A stretch of DNA of 31,821 nucleotides from positions 1-31,821 of the IMG/VR virus record IMGVR_UViG_3300015189_000123, one strand, 5' to 3'. Shown one piece after another: positions 20,539 to 29,044 of the stretch; position 1 is the first letter of the stretch; each line of letters opens with the position of its first letter. The position numbers and the translations under genes are program-made. The DNA comes from a virus. The notes under the pieces were generated by a model that worked only from the letters and a program-made list of their open reading frames with translations, was not told the origin of the DNA and made no database searches.

Positions 20539-21959
20539 ACCACCCCGCCATGCACGAGGGGAGGCCGATCGGGTTCCAGGCCGACCCGGGTCCGCAGACG
20601 CGGTTCCTAGAGCTCGCCAACGTGTTCGAGGTCATGTACGGCGGCGCGGCCGGCGGCGGCAAGACGACCGCAGCGTGCATCGACTTCCTGCGCTACGTCG
20701 GGCAGGGCTACCGCACCAACTACAAGGGCGTGCTCTTCCGCCGTGTCCAGCCGGAGATCGAGAAGGCGCTCGTTCCCGAGACCATGAAGTGGTTCCCGAT
20801 GCTGGGCGGCCGGTACAAGGAGCACAAGAAGATGTGGGTCTTCCCCGAAGGGGAGATCTGCTACCTCGGGCACGCGCAGTTTCAAAACGACATCAAGGCG
20901 TACCTCGGCTCGGAGATGCAGTTCATCTACTTCGACGAACTGACCACGTTCCTCGAGTACCAATACACCTACGCGATGAGCCGGCTGCGCTCCTCGCAGG
21001 GCATCCCGGTACGGATGCGCGCAGGAACGAACCCCGGCAGCGACGGCCACGAGTGGGTCTTTCGTCGCTTCGCTCCCTGGCTCGATCCGAAGAGCAAGCT
21101 CAAGGCGAGCTCGGGCCAGGTGCTCTACTTCATCATCGAGAACGACAAGCCGATCTGTGTGCCGAAGGGCACGCGAGACAGCGATGGCAACCTCGCGCGC
21201 GGGCGCGTCTTCATCGCCGCGAAGAGCGACGACAATCGACACCTGGACGCCGACTACAAGCGCACGCTGATGGAGCTCGATCCCGTCACGCGCGAGCAGC
21301 TCCGCAACGGCAACTGGCTCATCAGGCCGGCCAAGGGGCTCTACTACAAGCGCGCCTGGTTCGAGTTCGTCGAAGCGGCGCCCGCCGAGATGCGTTGGGT
21401 GCGGGCGTGGGACCTCGCGGCCACCGAAGCACGGAAGGGGAAGGGCGATCCCGACTGGACCGTTGGCGCGAAGCTGGGCGTTAGCCTCAACCCGAACCAC
21501 GCGGGGCTGTTCTTCATCGGCGACGTTGTCCGCATGCGCGGCGCGCCAGGCGACGTCGAGGCGACGATCAAAGCGACCGCCGAGCTCGATGGCAAGAACA
21601 CGATGGTGGTCATGCCGCGCGATCCCGGTCAGGCCGGCGTGGACCAGGTGCGCCACTACGCGAAGCTGCTCGCCGGCTTCAACGTGCGGTTCCGCATCCA
21701 GACGGGCGACAAGACCCACCGGCAGAACCCCTTCAGCGCGCAGTGCGCGCGCCTGGTGGGCAACGTGAAGATCGTGCGCGGGGAGTGGAACGAGGCGTTC
21801 TTGCAGGTGCTGGAGGCGTTCCCGGAGGGTTCGCACGATGACGACGTCGACGCAGCGGCCACCGCGTTCAACGAGCTGGTGACCGGCGGCGACTACGTTC
21901 CGCCCGGCGACGGTGACGTCGACACGTCGAACGTGGTCGAGAGCTTCGGCGGCTTCTGA
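20535..21959 (+). CDS. terL: Terminase large subunit (474 aa)
   Basis: The motor that pumps DNA into the head and cuts it. ATPase: Walker A GGAAGGGKT at 36-44, Walker B FIYFDE at 130-135, coupling motif GTNP at 164-167. Nuclease: D293 in AWDLAA, D363 in RDPGQAG and HDDDVD at 434-439, the RNase H-like triad. Length is typical. It couples by ATGA to the gene before and by TGATG to the gene after. Packaging by terminase contrasts with the Mu-like head genes that follow only in lacking a transposase in view. Confidence 0.95.
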   Translation: MNHPAMHEGRPIGFQADPGPQTRFLELANVFEVMYGGAAGGGKTTAACIDFLRYVGQGYRTNYKGVLFRRVQPEIEKALVPETMKWFPMLGGRYKEHKKMWVFPEGEICYLGHAQFQNDIKAYLGSEMQFIYFDELTTFLEYQYTYAMSRLRSSQGIPVRMRAGTNPGSDGHEWVFRRFAPWLDPKSKLKASSGQVLYFIIENDKPICVPKGTRDSDGNLARGRVFIAAKSDDNRHLDADYKRTLMELDPVTREQLRNGNWLIRPAKGLYYKRAWFEFVEAAPAEMRWVRAWDLAATEARKGKGDPDWTVGAKLGVSLNPNHAGLFFIGDVVRMRGAPGDVEATIKATAELDGKNTMVVMPRDPGQAGVDQVRHYAKLLAGFNVRFRIQTGDKTHRQNPFSAQCARLVGNVKIVRGEWNEAFLQVLEAFPEGSHDDDVDAAATAFNELVTGGDYVPPGDGDVDTSNVVESFGGF

Positions 21960-22147
21960 TGGCAGCGCGCAGTCCGCTCCTCCGGATGATGCTGCGCCAG
22001 GTGTGCGACCGCCTCGCGCTGCCGCAGCTCGAGACGAGCTACAGCCAGCCAGTCGTGCTGCTGCACGTGATCGACGCGCTGTGCATCCGGATGGACCAAC
22101 TCGAGGGAAAGACCATCATGCTGGAAGACGAAAGCGAGAAGCGATGA
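21959..22147 (+). CDS. Small hypothetical protein (62 aa)
   Basis: Starts in TGATG overlap with the terminase stop and ends in ATGA overlap. It is helical and amphipathic (RSPLLRMMLRQVCDRLAL, VVLLHVIDALCIRMDQLEG) and could be a small dimeric accessory. No family is recognised. Confidence 0.55.
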   Translation: MAARSPLLRMMLRQVCDRLALPQLETSYSQPVVLLHVIDALCIRMDQLEGKTIMLEDESEKR

Positions 22148-22362
22148 TCACCGCGCGCAGCGTGCAGCATGTGATGCACATCGGTGGGCAGGCCTACCCG
22201 ATGACCCTCCGCCAGAACGAGGACGCGACCTGGACGGCTTTCGCTGACGGCAAGGAAGCGACCAACAAGGTGCGGCGCGAGGCGATCGCTGAGCTCGTAA
22301 CGCTGGTGCGCTCGTCGGCGGGCGCCGATGGTGCTATCAGCAATCGAATGGGTGGCTTTTGA
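22144..22362 (+). CDS. Small hypothetical protein (72 aa)
   Basis: The ATG at 22144 overlaps the previous stop as ATGA and the stop overlaps the next ATG as TGATG. The middle (ATWTAFADGKEATNKVRREA) is followed by an amphipathic helix, and the N-terminus is beta-like (HIGGQAYPMTL). No family or function recognised. Confidence 0.55.
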   Translation: MITARSVQHVMHIGGQAYPMTLRQNEDATWTAFADGKEATNKVRREAIAELVTLVRSSAGADGAISNRMGGF

Positions 22363-22532
22363 TGCTGATGCTTTGCCCGTGGTGCGGTTGCCGGGGATGC
22401 CTGGGCCAATGCAGAGCGCCGAAGCCCAAACATGGGACCATCGTCGTACGCTCACCAGGCGAGAAGGTGGCAGCAACAGTCTATCCTGTGCTGGTGACCA
22501 TCACCTACCCGCCGGGCCACGACAAAGCGTGA
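22362..22532 (+). CDS. Mini zinc-finger protein with R-S-P-G-E-K motif (56 aa)
   Basis: The ATG overlaps the previous stop (TGATG). Five cysteines occur in the first 17 residues (CPWCGCRGCLGQC), a likely zinc knuckle. The rest is a short beta unit, GTIVVRSPGEKVAATVYPVL, whose core is repeated in the next gene. The stop overlaps the following GTG. No known family. Confidence 0.55.
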   Translation: MLMLCPWCGCRGCLGQCRAPKPKHGTIVVRSPGEKVAATVYPVLVTITYPPGHDKA

Positions 22533-22816
22533 AGCGACAGCGACCGCTCGTCATCCGTGCGCCCGGCGAGAAGGTCGCCGCGCGCATCCTCCCTGTCCGG
22601 CCCATCGACGCGAGCCCTGGCCACATCGCCTACGCCAGGGCGAAGTTCGGCGCGGTCGAGTTCGAGGTGCCACTCTACGCCGGTGACTCGCCCGAGGTGA
22701 TTGGGCAGCGGATCATCAAGGAGCTTCGCTCGCGCAACCTGCCGGAGCGCTCGCCCGATGCGAGCTTGCCGGAGTGCCGAAGCCCCGAGCCCGCAAGACC
22801 GTCGCGCAGAAAGTAG
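22529..22816 (+). CDS. Small protein repeating the R-A-P-G-E-K motif (95 aa)
   Basis: GTG start overlapping the previous stop. It opens with RPLVIRAPGEKVAARILPVR, nearly the same beta unit as the preceding gene, then adds FGAVEFEVPLYAGDSPEVIG and a helix. The last 43 bases overlap the start of the portal fusion gene. Function unknown; its position suggests a head-assembly accessory. Confidence 0.55.
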   Translation: MKRQRPLVIRAPGEKVAARILPVRPIDASPGHIAYARAKFGAVEFEVPLYAGDSPEVIGQRIIKELRSRNLPERSPDASLPECRSPEPARPSRRK

Positions 22817-25299
22817 CGCTCGCCGCGCCAAAGCTCCCGGGGCTCTCCGCCCAGGACCTCGCCCGTGCGATGTTCAGTGGCCGCATCCCCACCGAGGACC
22901 TGTGGCGCACGTACTACGGCGGCAGCGTCGACATGATGCGCATCGAGCAAGCGCTGCTCGGCGCGAACGTCGGCATGATGCGCCCGCTTACAGACCTCGG
23001 CCGCGAGATGGTCGACCGCGACCCGCAGATCTCCAGCCTGCTGCTGCGCCGGTTCGGCCTGCTAAAGACGCTGCCCTACACGATCGAGCCGGCGCAGGGC
23101 GAGGGCATCGACGAGACGCGCGCCAAGCTCTACGCCGACGTGGTGCGTGACCAGCTCGGGCGAATCCCGGGCTTTCGCACGCGGCTTTTCCAGCTGGCGT
23201 GGGGCCAGTACGACGCGCGCGCAGCCCTCGAGATCCAGTGGGAGTTCGGTCGCAAGGGGGTGAGCCGCATCCAGGCGAAGGCCCTCGGTTGGATTCACCC
23301 GCGGCGGATCTCCTACGGGCCCGAGCGGGAGTTTCGCATCGTCGACTCGGCCTACCAGACGAGCTACTTCCCCGCCATCGGTGAGGCGCTGCGGGACTAC
23401 CCGTACAAGTTCATCGAGTTCAGGTCCCAGCTGTTCGCCGAGTACCCCGAGCGCGAGGGGCTCGGGCCGCGGTGCCTCTACTGGGCCTTTTTCAAGCGGT
23501 TCGGCGTGCGTGAGCGCATGATCCTGGCCGAGCTGTTCGGCAAGCCATGGCGCATCATTGAGGTCGACAAGGACGCGGGCGCCCAAGCGGAGGACCTGGC
23601 TGCGGCCGACCGGCAGATCCGCAACCTCGGTGGGGCACAGACCGCGCGCCTACCGAAGGGCGCCAAGCTCAACGTCGTCTCCCCCGGGGACAACGCGGGC
23701 AAGGTTCACGATTCGATCCTGAGTCACGCCGACGAGCAGATGAGCAAGCTCATCCTCGGCAACACCAACACCACCGACGCGAAGCCAGGCGGGCTCGGTA
23801 CGGGCCAGGCGGACGTGCACGAGGGGCAGCAGCTCATCGTGCACAAGAACGACGCGAGCGACATCGACGAGGCCATCGAGGACCAGCTCACCGACGCGAT
23901 CATCCTGCTGAACTTCGGACCGGACGCGCTGTCGCACGCGCCGCGCTTCTTCCTCAACGTCGACCCCAAGACCGACAAGGGAATGGAGATCGACCGACTG
24001 GCGAAGATCGTCCAGGTGGGCGTGCCCGTCTCCTTGGCCGAGGCCTACGAGCGCACAGGGTACCGGGCGCCTGCGGACGACGAACCGGTGCTCATGGTCG
24101 TGCAGGCGCCCGCGCAGGAGGGCGGCGCGCCAAGCCCCATCGCGCGCGCGCAGGTCGTGCACCCGTCCGGCAAGTCGCCCGAGCCGGGCGAGGTCACGCC
24201 GTCGCCGGGAGCAGGCGGACCGCCTGAGCTAGCCGCCGATCCCCAGGAGTTGCCAACCGATCCCCAGGAGCTGCCGTTTGCTCGAGCAGAGGACGACGGC
24301 GACGACGAGCCAATCAAGACCCGCGCGGCGTATCTCGGGCACGGGTGCGAGCACGTGCTGTTCGCCGCACAGCCCGAGACGGTCAACGGCTCGCCGGATG
24401 ACCTGATCACGAAGGGCATTCGCGACGGCGCGCGCGAGACGGGCAAGTGGGCGCAGCGCCTCGCTGCTTCGTGCGATGGCGCCACGACGGCGGGGGAGAT
24501 CTTGCGCGCGCTCAGCGACGCGGCGGCGCACCTGAATGTGCAGCCCTTCGCCCGCGTGGCCGAGCGACGGATGATGCACACGGCCATGCTCGGTGCGCTC
24601 GACTCGCACTGGGAGGCGTCAAATCAAAAGCCGGTAGCTCCCGAGACATTTGCGCAGACGATCCCGCCGGGGGTCGCGGCCGAGCCGAGCTTCGTGCGCA
24701 AGCCCTACGACGCGGCGGTGAAGTGGTTCAAGGCGAAGCAGGTGATGGACAAGGCCACGTTCGAGCAGCTGTCCGCGCGCGCCAAGAGCAGAGCGTTCAC
24801 CATCGCCGGTATGGCAAAGGACGAGCTGCTGGCCACCGCGCACGCAGAGCTCGCGCGCCACATCGAGGTGGGAGCAGACCTGAAGGACTTCCGGAAGTTC
24901 GTCGCGGAGCGTCTCGAGTCGGCAGGTTGGACGCCGGCGAACCCGTCGCACGTCGAGAACATCTACCGCACCAACGTGATGAACGCGTACAGCGCAGGCC
25001 GTCACGCGGAGATGACGCAGCCAGCGGTGCTGAAGGCGCGGCCCTACTGGCAGGTGCTCGGCGTGGACGACGCGCGCACCAGGTCGACGCACCTCGCTGC
25101 GCAGGGCAAGGTGCTAGCCGCGAGCGATCCCTACTGGCAAAAGGCGCACCCGCCGTTCGGATTCATGTGCCGCGATCGCGTCCGGTCGTTGTCGGAGGCG
25201 GACGTGAAGCGGCTCGGCTTGAAGATCAGCACCGCGGCGGACATGCCGCGCGAGCTACCTGACAAGGGCTTCACGTCGGGCACCCTGGCGCTTCTCTAA
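22774..25299 (+). CDS. Portal (DUF935-like) fused to Mu F-like head morphogenesis protein (841 aa)
   Basis: Residues about 30-430 match the Mu gp29/DUF935 portal family: REMVDRDPQISSLLLRRFG, LFQLAWGQYDARAALEIQW, GWIHPRRI and LFGKPWRIIEVDKDA. A disordered, Pro/Glu-rich linker (about 430-520) contains DPQELPT-DPQELPF, encoded by a 21-bp tandem repeat (24238-24279). From about 550 to 830 the sequence follows Mu gpF/SPP1 gp7: VENIYRTNVMNAYSAGRHAE, RSTHLAAQGKVLAASDPYW and PPFGFMCRDRVRSL. In Mu these are separate genes; here one chain would carry both. The GTG start is uncertain, and the first ATG is at 22869. Confidence 0.85.
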   Translation: MPKPRARKTVAQKVALAAPKLPGLSAQDLARAMFSGRIPTEDLWRTYYGGSVDMMRIEQALLGANVGMMRPLTDLGREMVDRDPQISSLLLRRFGLLKTLPYTIEPAQGEGIDETRAKLYADVVRDQLGRIPGFRTRLFQLAWGQYDARAALEIQWEFGRKGVSRIQAKALGWIHPRRISYGPEREFRIVDSAYQTSYFPAIGEALRDYPYKFIEFRSQLFAEYPEREGLGPRCLYWAFFKRFGVRERMILAELFGKPWRIIEVDKDAGAQAEDLAAADRQIRNLGGAQTARLPKGAKLNVVSPGDNAGKVHDSILSHADEQMSKLILGNTNTTDAKPGGLGTGQADVHEGQQLIVHKNDASDIDEAIEDQLTDAIILLNFGPDALSHAPRFFLNVDPKTDKGMEIDRLAKIVQVGVPVSLAEAYERTGYRAPADDEPVLMVVQAPAQEGGAPSPIARAQVVHPSGKSPEPGEVTPSPGAGGPPELAADPQELPTDPQELPFARAEDDGDDEPIKTRAAYLGHGCEHVLFAAQPETVNGSPDDLITKGIRDGARETGKWAQRLAASCDGATTAGEILRALSDAAAHLNVQPFARVAERRMMHTAMLGALDSHWEASNQKPVAPETFAQTIPPGVAAEPSFVRKPYDAAVKWFKAKQVMDKATFEQLSARAKSRAFTIAGMAKDELLATAHAELARHIEVGADLKDFRKFVAERLESAGWTPANPSHVENIYRTNVMNAYSAGRHAEMTQPAVLKARPYWQVLGVDDARTRSTHLAAQGKVLAASDPYWQKAHPPFGFMCRDRVRSLSEADVKRLGLKISTAADMPRELPDKGFTSGTLALL

Positions 25300-25312
25300 C
25301 CAAGGAGCTGCC

Positions 25313-25552
25313 ATGGCCAACATCCGAGCAAAGTTCATCTGCGAGAGCGTCACCGACTTCGGGAAGGAAGCCGCCGAGCGCGTTACGCTCCGCGCCATTC
25401 ACGGCAAGGGCAATGAGTCGTGGTCGAAGTGGACGCCCGGCGGCTCGCTGGAGCTGTCGATCTCGAACCCTGAGGCCCGCGGGAAGTTCGTGCCGAAGCA
25501 AGCCTACTACCTGGACTTCTCGGACGCTCCTCAGACGGAGCCGGGCGAGTGA
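25313..25552 (+). CDS. Conserved small phage protein (79 aa)
   Basis: AAGGAG precedes the ATG at 25313. The sequence IRAKFICESVTDFG, WTPGGSLELSISNPEARGKF and YYLDFSDA belongs to a small beta-rich protein found in many tailed phages. Its biochemical role is not known to me. It sits between portal and protease genes and overlaps the next start as GTGA. Confidence 0.75.
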   Translation: MANIRAKFICESVTDFGKEAAERVTLRAIHGKGNESWSKWTPGGSLELSISNPEARGKFVPKQAYYLDFSDAPQTEPGE

Positions 25553-25683
25553 GCCTCATCGTCGTCCTGCTCGTCCTCCTGAGCGTCATCATTCTTGGCG
25601 CCGCCGCGGGGCGCCCGCTCGGGTGGGTCGCGATCGGGCTGGCCCTGATCGCGCTGCTCATCCAGCTCAACGTCCACGTCTGA
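25549..25683 (+). CDS. 44-aa two-span membrane mini-protein
   Basis: GTG start overlapping the previous stop (GTGA). The product is two hydrophobic helices, IVVLLVLLSVIILGAAAG and LGWVAIGLALIALLIQL, separated by a short RPLG turn. A membrane protein in a head operon is odd; it could be a holin-like or exclusion peptide. No ribosome-binding site is visible, so it depends on coupling. Confidence 0.55.
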   Translation: MSLIVVLLVLLSVIILGAAAGRPLGWVAIGLALIALLIQLNVHV

Positions 25684-25686
25684 GAG

Positions 25687-25718
25687 CGCGGCAACCTGCC
25701 TTCGGGTGGGTTGCCGCG
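25687..25718 (+). other. 14-bp hairpin with UUCG tetraloop
   Basis: The stem 25687-25700 pairs with 25705-25718 (12 Watson-Crick and two G-T pairs) around TTCG closed by C-G, the most stable RNA tetraloop. A second small hairpin, GTAG-CTGT-CTAC, overlaps its end at 25718-25729. There is no T-run, so it is probably a translational control or processing element rather than a terminator. Confidence 0.75.
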
Positions 25719-25732
25719 TAGCTGTCTACGAC

Positions 25733-27334
25733 ATGAACAAGCGCAAGGCCGCGGACGCGAGGCTGCTCAGCACCTACCGCAGCGTGGTGCAGCTCGATGC
25801 CGGCGCCGCCAAGACAGAAGGCGACAAGCCGGTCTGGCTCCAGATCGCGAAGACGGGAAGCTGGAAGGGACACCACTCGGGCGCCTTCGAGTTCACCGCC
25901 GTGCACTTCGCGCAGCTGATCGCCAACTTCCGGGCGCACCCCTGGTACAGCGCTGGCGCTGACGGCATCGGTTGCGCGGACGTGGTGCCGTTCGACTTCA
26001 ACCACGCGAGCGAGATGAATCCATCGGAGGGCGAGCTCCCGGTGCTGGGCGCACCCGCGCAGGCATGGGTGCTGGATCTCGAGGTGCGGCCGGGCAACAG
26101 CGACAGCACCCTCTGGGCCCTCACGCGCTTGCTGGAACCCGCCAAGACCTACATCGCCGAGGGGAAGATCAAGTCGACCAGCGTCGCTGTGTGGATCAAC
26201 GCGGTCGATCAGGTGACGGGCAAGAAGGTGGGACCGCGACTCACGAGCGTGGCGTTCACCAACCAGCCCTTCATCCAGGGCATGCAGCCGGTCAGCATCG
26301 CCGCGCGCGAGTATTACGGTGGCCGCGCCGACTCGCCCGAAGACGCGCTTACGAAGATCCGAGGGCTGTTCGGATTGTCGGAGCTGACGAGCTTCAACGA
26401 CGTGATGTCGCAGATCAAGCAACTGCAGGTCTGGGTTGAAACGGGCACCGTCCCGTTCGGCGTCGATGCCGACTGCTTCGTCACCGCGCTCCGCACGATC
26501 CTGTCGCTGCCGCCTCTCTCCACGACGGCGGAAGTCTTCGCCGAAGCGGACAAGTTGCTACCAGCCCTGATCGAACAACAGGCGCTGGAAGCCGCGGAAA
26601 CCGCCGCGAACATGCCAGCCGAAAACGCAGATGCGAGCTTGAGCGGCGTAGCAGCTGCCGCACCGTTGACCGCCAGCCAGCACAAGGACTCGACCATGAA
26701 CAAGATCCTCCTCGCTCTCACCCCCCTCTTCTGCCTTCGGGCCGACACCTCCGAGGACGTCGTTATCGAAGCGGCGCGCGAGCAGCACACCCAGCTGAGC
26801 TCGCTGCACAAGGCGCTCGGGGTGAAGGACGCTGAGGGCGCCGCCTCGAAGGTGGCGGAGCTGCTGACCACGGCCAAGAAGCACGCCGAGGTGGAGCCCG
26901 AGCTCGTTGCGCTGCGGGCCCAGGTGGACGCCATCGAGACAGACGCGGCGAAGAAGGAAGTGGCCGAGGTCATCGCCTTCCACAAGCTGCCCGCGACGAT
27001 GGAAGACTTGCTCCTCGACGCGCGCAAGAAGGACAAGGTCGGCTTCGCCAAGCGGTTCCCGTTGCCGAACGCCAACGAGCGCCACCTCACGCAGACCCAG
27101 TTCGCCGGGGCCGACGGCAGCCAGGTCGGCAGCACTGTCACCGGCGCGGACAGGGTTGAGCTGGGCGAGCGCAGCGGAACGCTCCAGCTGGACAACTACC
27201 CGGGACGCAACCGCGTCGAGAAGTGCAAGGCGCACATCCTCGCGACCGTGAAGGGCGCCGACTCGTGGGACTTCGACAAGCTGCACGAAGCGGCGTGCGC
27301 TCTCAACCGCCAGCACCCCGCGACGCGCGCCTAA
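25733..27334 (+). CDS. Mu I-like prohead protease with C-terminal scaffold (533 aa)
   Basis: The N-terminal part follows Mu-like protease: PFDFNHAS with H91, GAPAQAWVLDLEVR, and KIKSTSVAVWINAV with serine at 148 or 150, the likely catalytic pair, then LTSVAFTNQPFI. The second half is helical and Ala/Lys/Glu-rich like a scaffold. An internal ATG at 26696 (residue 322) has AAGGA seven bases ahead, and would give a 212-aa scaffold alone, as Mu makes Z from within I. The start may instead be the GTG at 25706 inside the UUCG hairpin; neither start has a Shine-Dalgarno sequence. Confidence 0.8.
   Translation: MNKRKAADARLLSTYRSVVQLDAGAAKTEGDKPVWLQIAKTGSWKGHHSGAFEFTAVHFAQLIANFRAHPWYSAGADGIGCADVVPFDFNHASEMNPSEGELPVLGAPAQAWVLDLEVRPGNSDSTLWALTRLLEPAKTYIAEGKIKSTSVAVWINAVDQVTGKKVGPRLTSVAFTNQPFIQGMQPVSIAAREYYGGRADSPEDALTKIRGLFGLSELTSFNDVMSQIKQLQVWVETGTVPFGVDADCFVTALRTILSLPPLSTTAEVFAEADKLLPALIEQQALEAAETAANMPAENADASLSGVAAAAPLTASQHKDSTMNKILLALTPLFCLRADTSEDVVIEAAREQHTQLSSLHKALGVKDAEGAASKVAELLTTAKKHAEVEPELVALRAQVDAIETDAAKKEVAEVIAFHKLPATMEDLLLDARKKDKVGFAKRFPLPNANERHLTQTQFAGADGSQVGSTVTGADRVELGERSGTLQLDNYPGRNRVEKCKAHILATVKGADSWDFDKLHEAACALNRQHPATRA
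26696..27334 (+). CDS. Nested scaffold protein from internal start (212 aa)
   Basis: An in-frame internal start with AAGGA (26684-26688) and seven-base spacing. It would make MNKILLALTPLFCLR followed by long charged helices (DVVIEAAREQHTQLSSLHKA, KVAELLTTAKKHAEVEPELV), a scaffold-like composition. By analogy with Mu genes I and Z this would be the free scaffold. Inference from arrangement. Confidence 0.5.
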   Translation: MNKILLALTPLFCLRADTSEDVVIEAAREQHTQLSSLHKALGVKDAEGAASKVAELLTTAKKHAEVEPELVALRAQVDAIETDAAKKEVAEVIAFHKLPATMEDLLLDARKKDKVGFAKRFPLPNANERHLTQTQFAGADGSQVGSTVTGADRVELGERSGTLQLDNYPGRNRVEKCKAHILATVKGADSWDFDKLHEAACALNRQHPATRA

Positions 27335-27394
27335 CGCAGCGGTCACGCCCGCCAAAGCCCTTCACCGCCGACACCCTGATCAGGAGAGACTCCC

Positions 27395-27808
27395 ATGCCG
27401 TTTACACCGCGAGTGATTGTCAACAACGACTTCCGTTCGGCCGCCAACACTAGCGGCGCCACCCTGCCGAAGGGGACGATTGTGAAGCTATCGGCAGCGG
27501 CTGACGACACGGTGATTCTTCCGACCGCAGTCGGTGACGCCGTCTGGGGTGTAACGACAGCAGACATCCCGAACAACACGGTCGGCACCGTGCAAATCCG
27601 CGGCCGCGCGCTGGTGCTCATCGGCACGGGCGGCGTGGTGCGCGGCGACAAGCTCACGCACGACACGGCCATCTTCGGCAGCGCCAAGACCGCAGCCCCG
27701 GCCGCTGGCACCAACAACGCGCTGCTCGGCATCGCGGCGCGAACGTCCGCGATCTCCACCCTCGCCGAAGTCGAGCTCGCCGGTCCTGGCGCGTTCTTCC
27801 AGGGCTAA
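27395..27808 (+). CDS. Capsid decoration (cement) protein, DUF2190-like (137 aa)
   Basis: AGGAGAG lies ahead of the ATG. The chain is small, Gly/Ala/Thr-rich and beta-dominated (GATLPKGTIVKLSAA, GDAVWGVTTADIPNNTVGTV, RGRALVLIGTGGVVRGDKLT), like head-decoration proteins that sit on the major capsid protein. It lies directly before the capsid gene, the usual place. No catalytic motif. Confidence 0.7.
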   Translation: MPFTPRVIVNNDFRSAANTSGATLPKGTIVKLSAAADDTVILPTAVGDAVWGVTTADIPNNTVGTVQIRGRALVLIGTGGVVRGDKLTHDTAIFGSAKTAAPAAGTNNALLGIAARTSAISTLAEVELAGPGAFFQG

Positions 27809-27875
27809 CGCGTAGTCGGCCAGTCACACCCAAACGAATCACCAGCAGCGAGCGAAGGAACCACGGGAGAAGACA

Positions 27876-28943
27876 ATGGAGAAAATCACACTGCGGTTGG
27901 CCGAAGACAGCGTGCATGGCAAGGCCGGCCAGGTGGTCACCCTGGCGTTGACGCCCGCAGACGTGCACGACCCGACCGAGCTCGCGACGTACCTCGCCGG
28001 CTACTCGCCGCCCGAGTTCCGAGCGGACGAGGCGAGCCCGGTGATCCTGGTCGACAAGGAGCAGGACAAGTTCCGCACCTTCGCGAAGGACGATGCCTTC
28101 CGGCGCGTCGACGTGAAGGCGGGGGGCCAGGGCCCCGTGCCCGAGGTCGACCCGTCCTCGTCGCTCTCGACGTTCAACGTGGTCTACCGCACCGCGGGCT
28201 CGTTCATCCCCAAGCAAACGGAGATGCAGGCCAACGCCAACTACCAGGCGCGCTTCCGCGCGTCGCGTCGATGCTCCCGAGCGCTGTTGCTCGACCGTGA
28301 GATCGACGCCTGGACGCCCCTCGTGACCTCGGGCAGCTGGACCGCCGGCAACGTCGTGACGCTGGGTGCTGGGTTTCAGTGGGGCGGGTTGACCGCTGCA
28401 GCTGCGGGCGTGAACAGCGACCCGATCTTCGACATCCAGAACATGATCATCAACTCGGCCCAGTACATCGACAGCATCTGGTTCAACCAGAAGACGGCCT
28501 TCGCCTTCTTGCGCCACGCCAACGTGCGCAACCACATGCGCCAAGCACTCGGCGACGGCGCGGTCGAGAACGCGGTCATGCAGGTGAAGGAGGCGGCTCG
28601 ACCTGGCGCCAAGGTCGACTTCTCGCTGCCCGGCTTCCCGCCCTTCCGGGTGGTGGCGTCCAAGGTCAAGAACGAGAGCACCGGCGCGCTCGACTTCATC
28701 GTCCCCGACGGCGCTGTGGTCGGCGTGACACGCCCCGCTGGCGTGCCGGGTGACGGCGAGGAGATCGCGACGTCCTACACGTTCCGTTTCAAGGGGCCGT
28801 CGGGCGTCGGGTTCGAAACGCGCGAGTACTTCGTCGATGGTCGCGGCCCGTACGGCGGCACCATGGTCGTGGCGACGATGGGCGACATCTTTAAGATGAC
28901 GGGCACCGATTGCGGTGGCCTCATCCTTGCCGCGCTGCAGTAA
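27876..28943 (+). CDS. Major capsid protein (355 aa)
   Basis: GGGAGAAG precedes the ATG. The protein has a mixed alpha/beta layout consistent with the HK97 fold used by all tailed phages: an N-terminal extension, then SLSTFNVVYRTAGSFIPKQT, a long helix ending with NMIINSAQYIDSIWFNQKTA, and beta strands in the last third (ATSYTFRFKGPSGVGFETRE). Position between decoration protein and connector genes, and a strong terminator immediately after, support the call, since capsid genes are often followed by one. It is proposed from position and pattern. Confidence 0.8.
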   Translation: MEKITLRLAEDSVHGKAGQVVTLALTPADVHDPTELATYLAGYSPPEFRADEASPVILVDKEQDKFRTFAKDDAFRRVDVKAGGQGPVPEVDPSSSLSTFNVVYRTAGSFIPKQTEMQANANYQARFRASRRCSRALLLDREIDAWTPLVTSGSWTAGNVVTLGAGFQWGGLTAAAAGVNSDPIFDIQNMIINSAQYIDSIWFNQKTAFAFLRHANVRNHMRQALGDGAVENAVMQVKEAARPGAKVDFSLPGFPPFRVVASKVKNESTGALDFIVPDGAVVGVTRPAGVPGDGEEIATSYTFRFKGPSGVGFETREYFVDGRGPYGGTMVVATMGDIFKMTGTDCGGLILAALQ

Positions 28944-28972
28944 ACCAAGTTCTACAAAAAAGAGAGCCCGGC

Positions 28973-29012
28973 GATCGCGAGGTCGTCGGGCTCTACGCTT
29001 TTGTGCAACCTG
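28973..29012 (+). terminator. Rho-independent terminator after the capsid gene
   Basis: Stem AGAGCCCGGCGA pairs with TCGTCGGGCTCT (one G-T pair) around loop TCGCGAGG, then ACGCTTTT. A run of A residues lies before it. It would lower transcription of downstream connector and tail genes relative to capsid. Confidence 0.85.
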
Positions 29013-29044
29013 CTCGGCGGGTCAGCAGGGGCGACAAGGGACGC

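Noticed and set aside
20607-21836. Long minus-strand ORF (409 aa)
   Set aside because: Antisense shadow of the large terminase, whose motifs are all intact on the plus strand.
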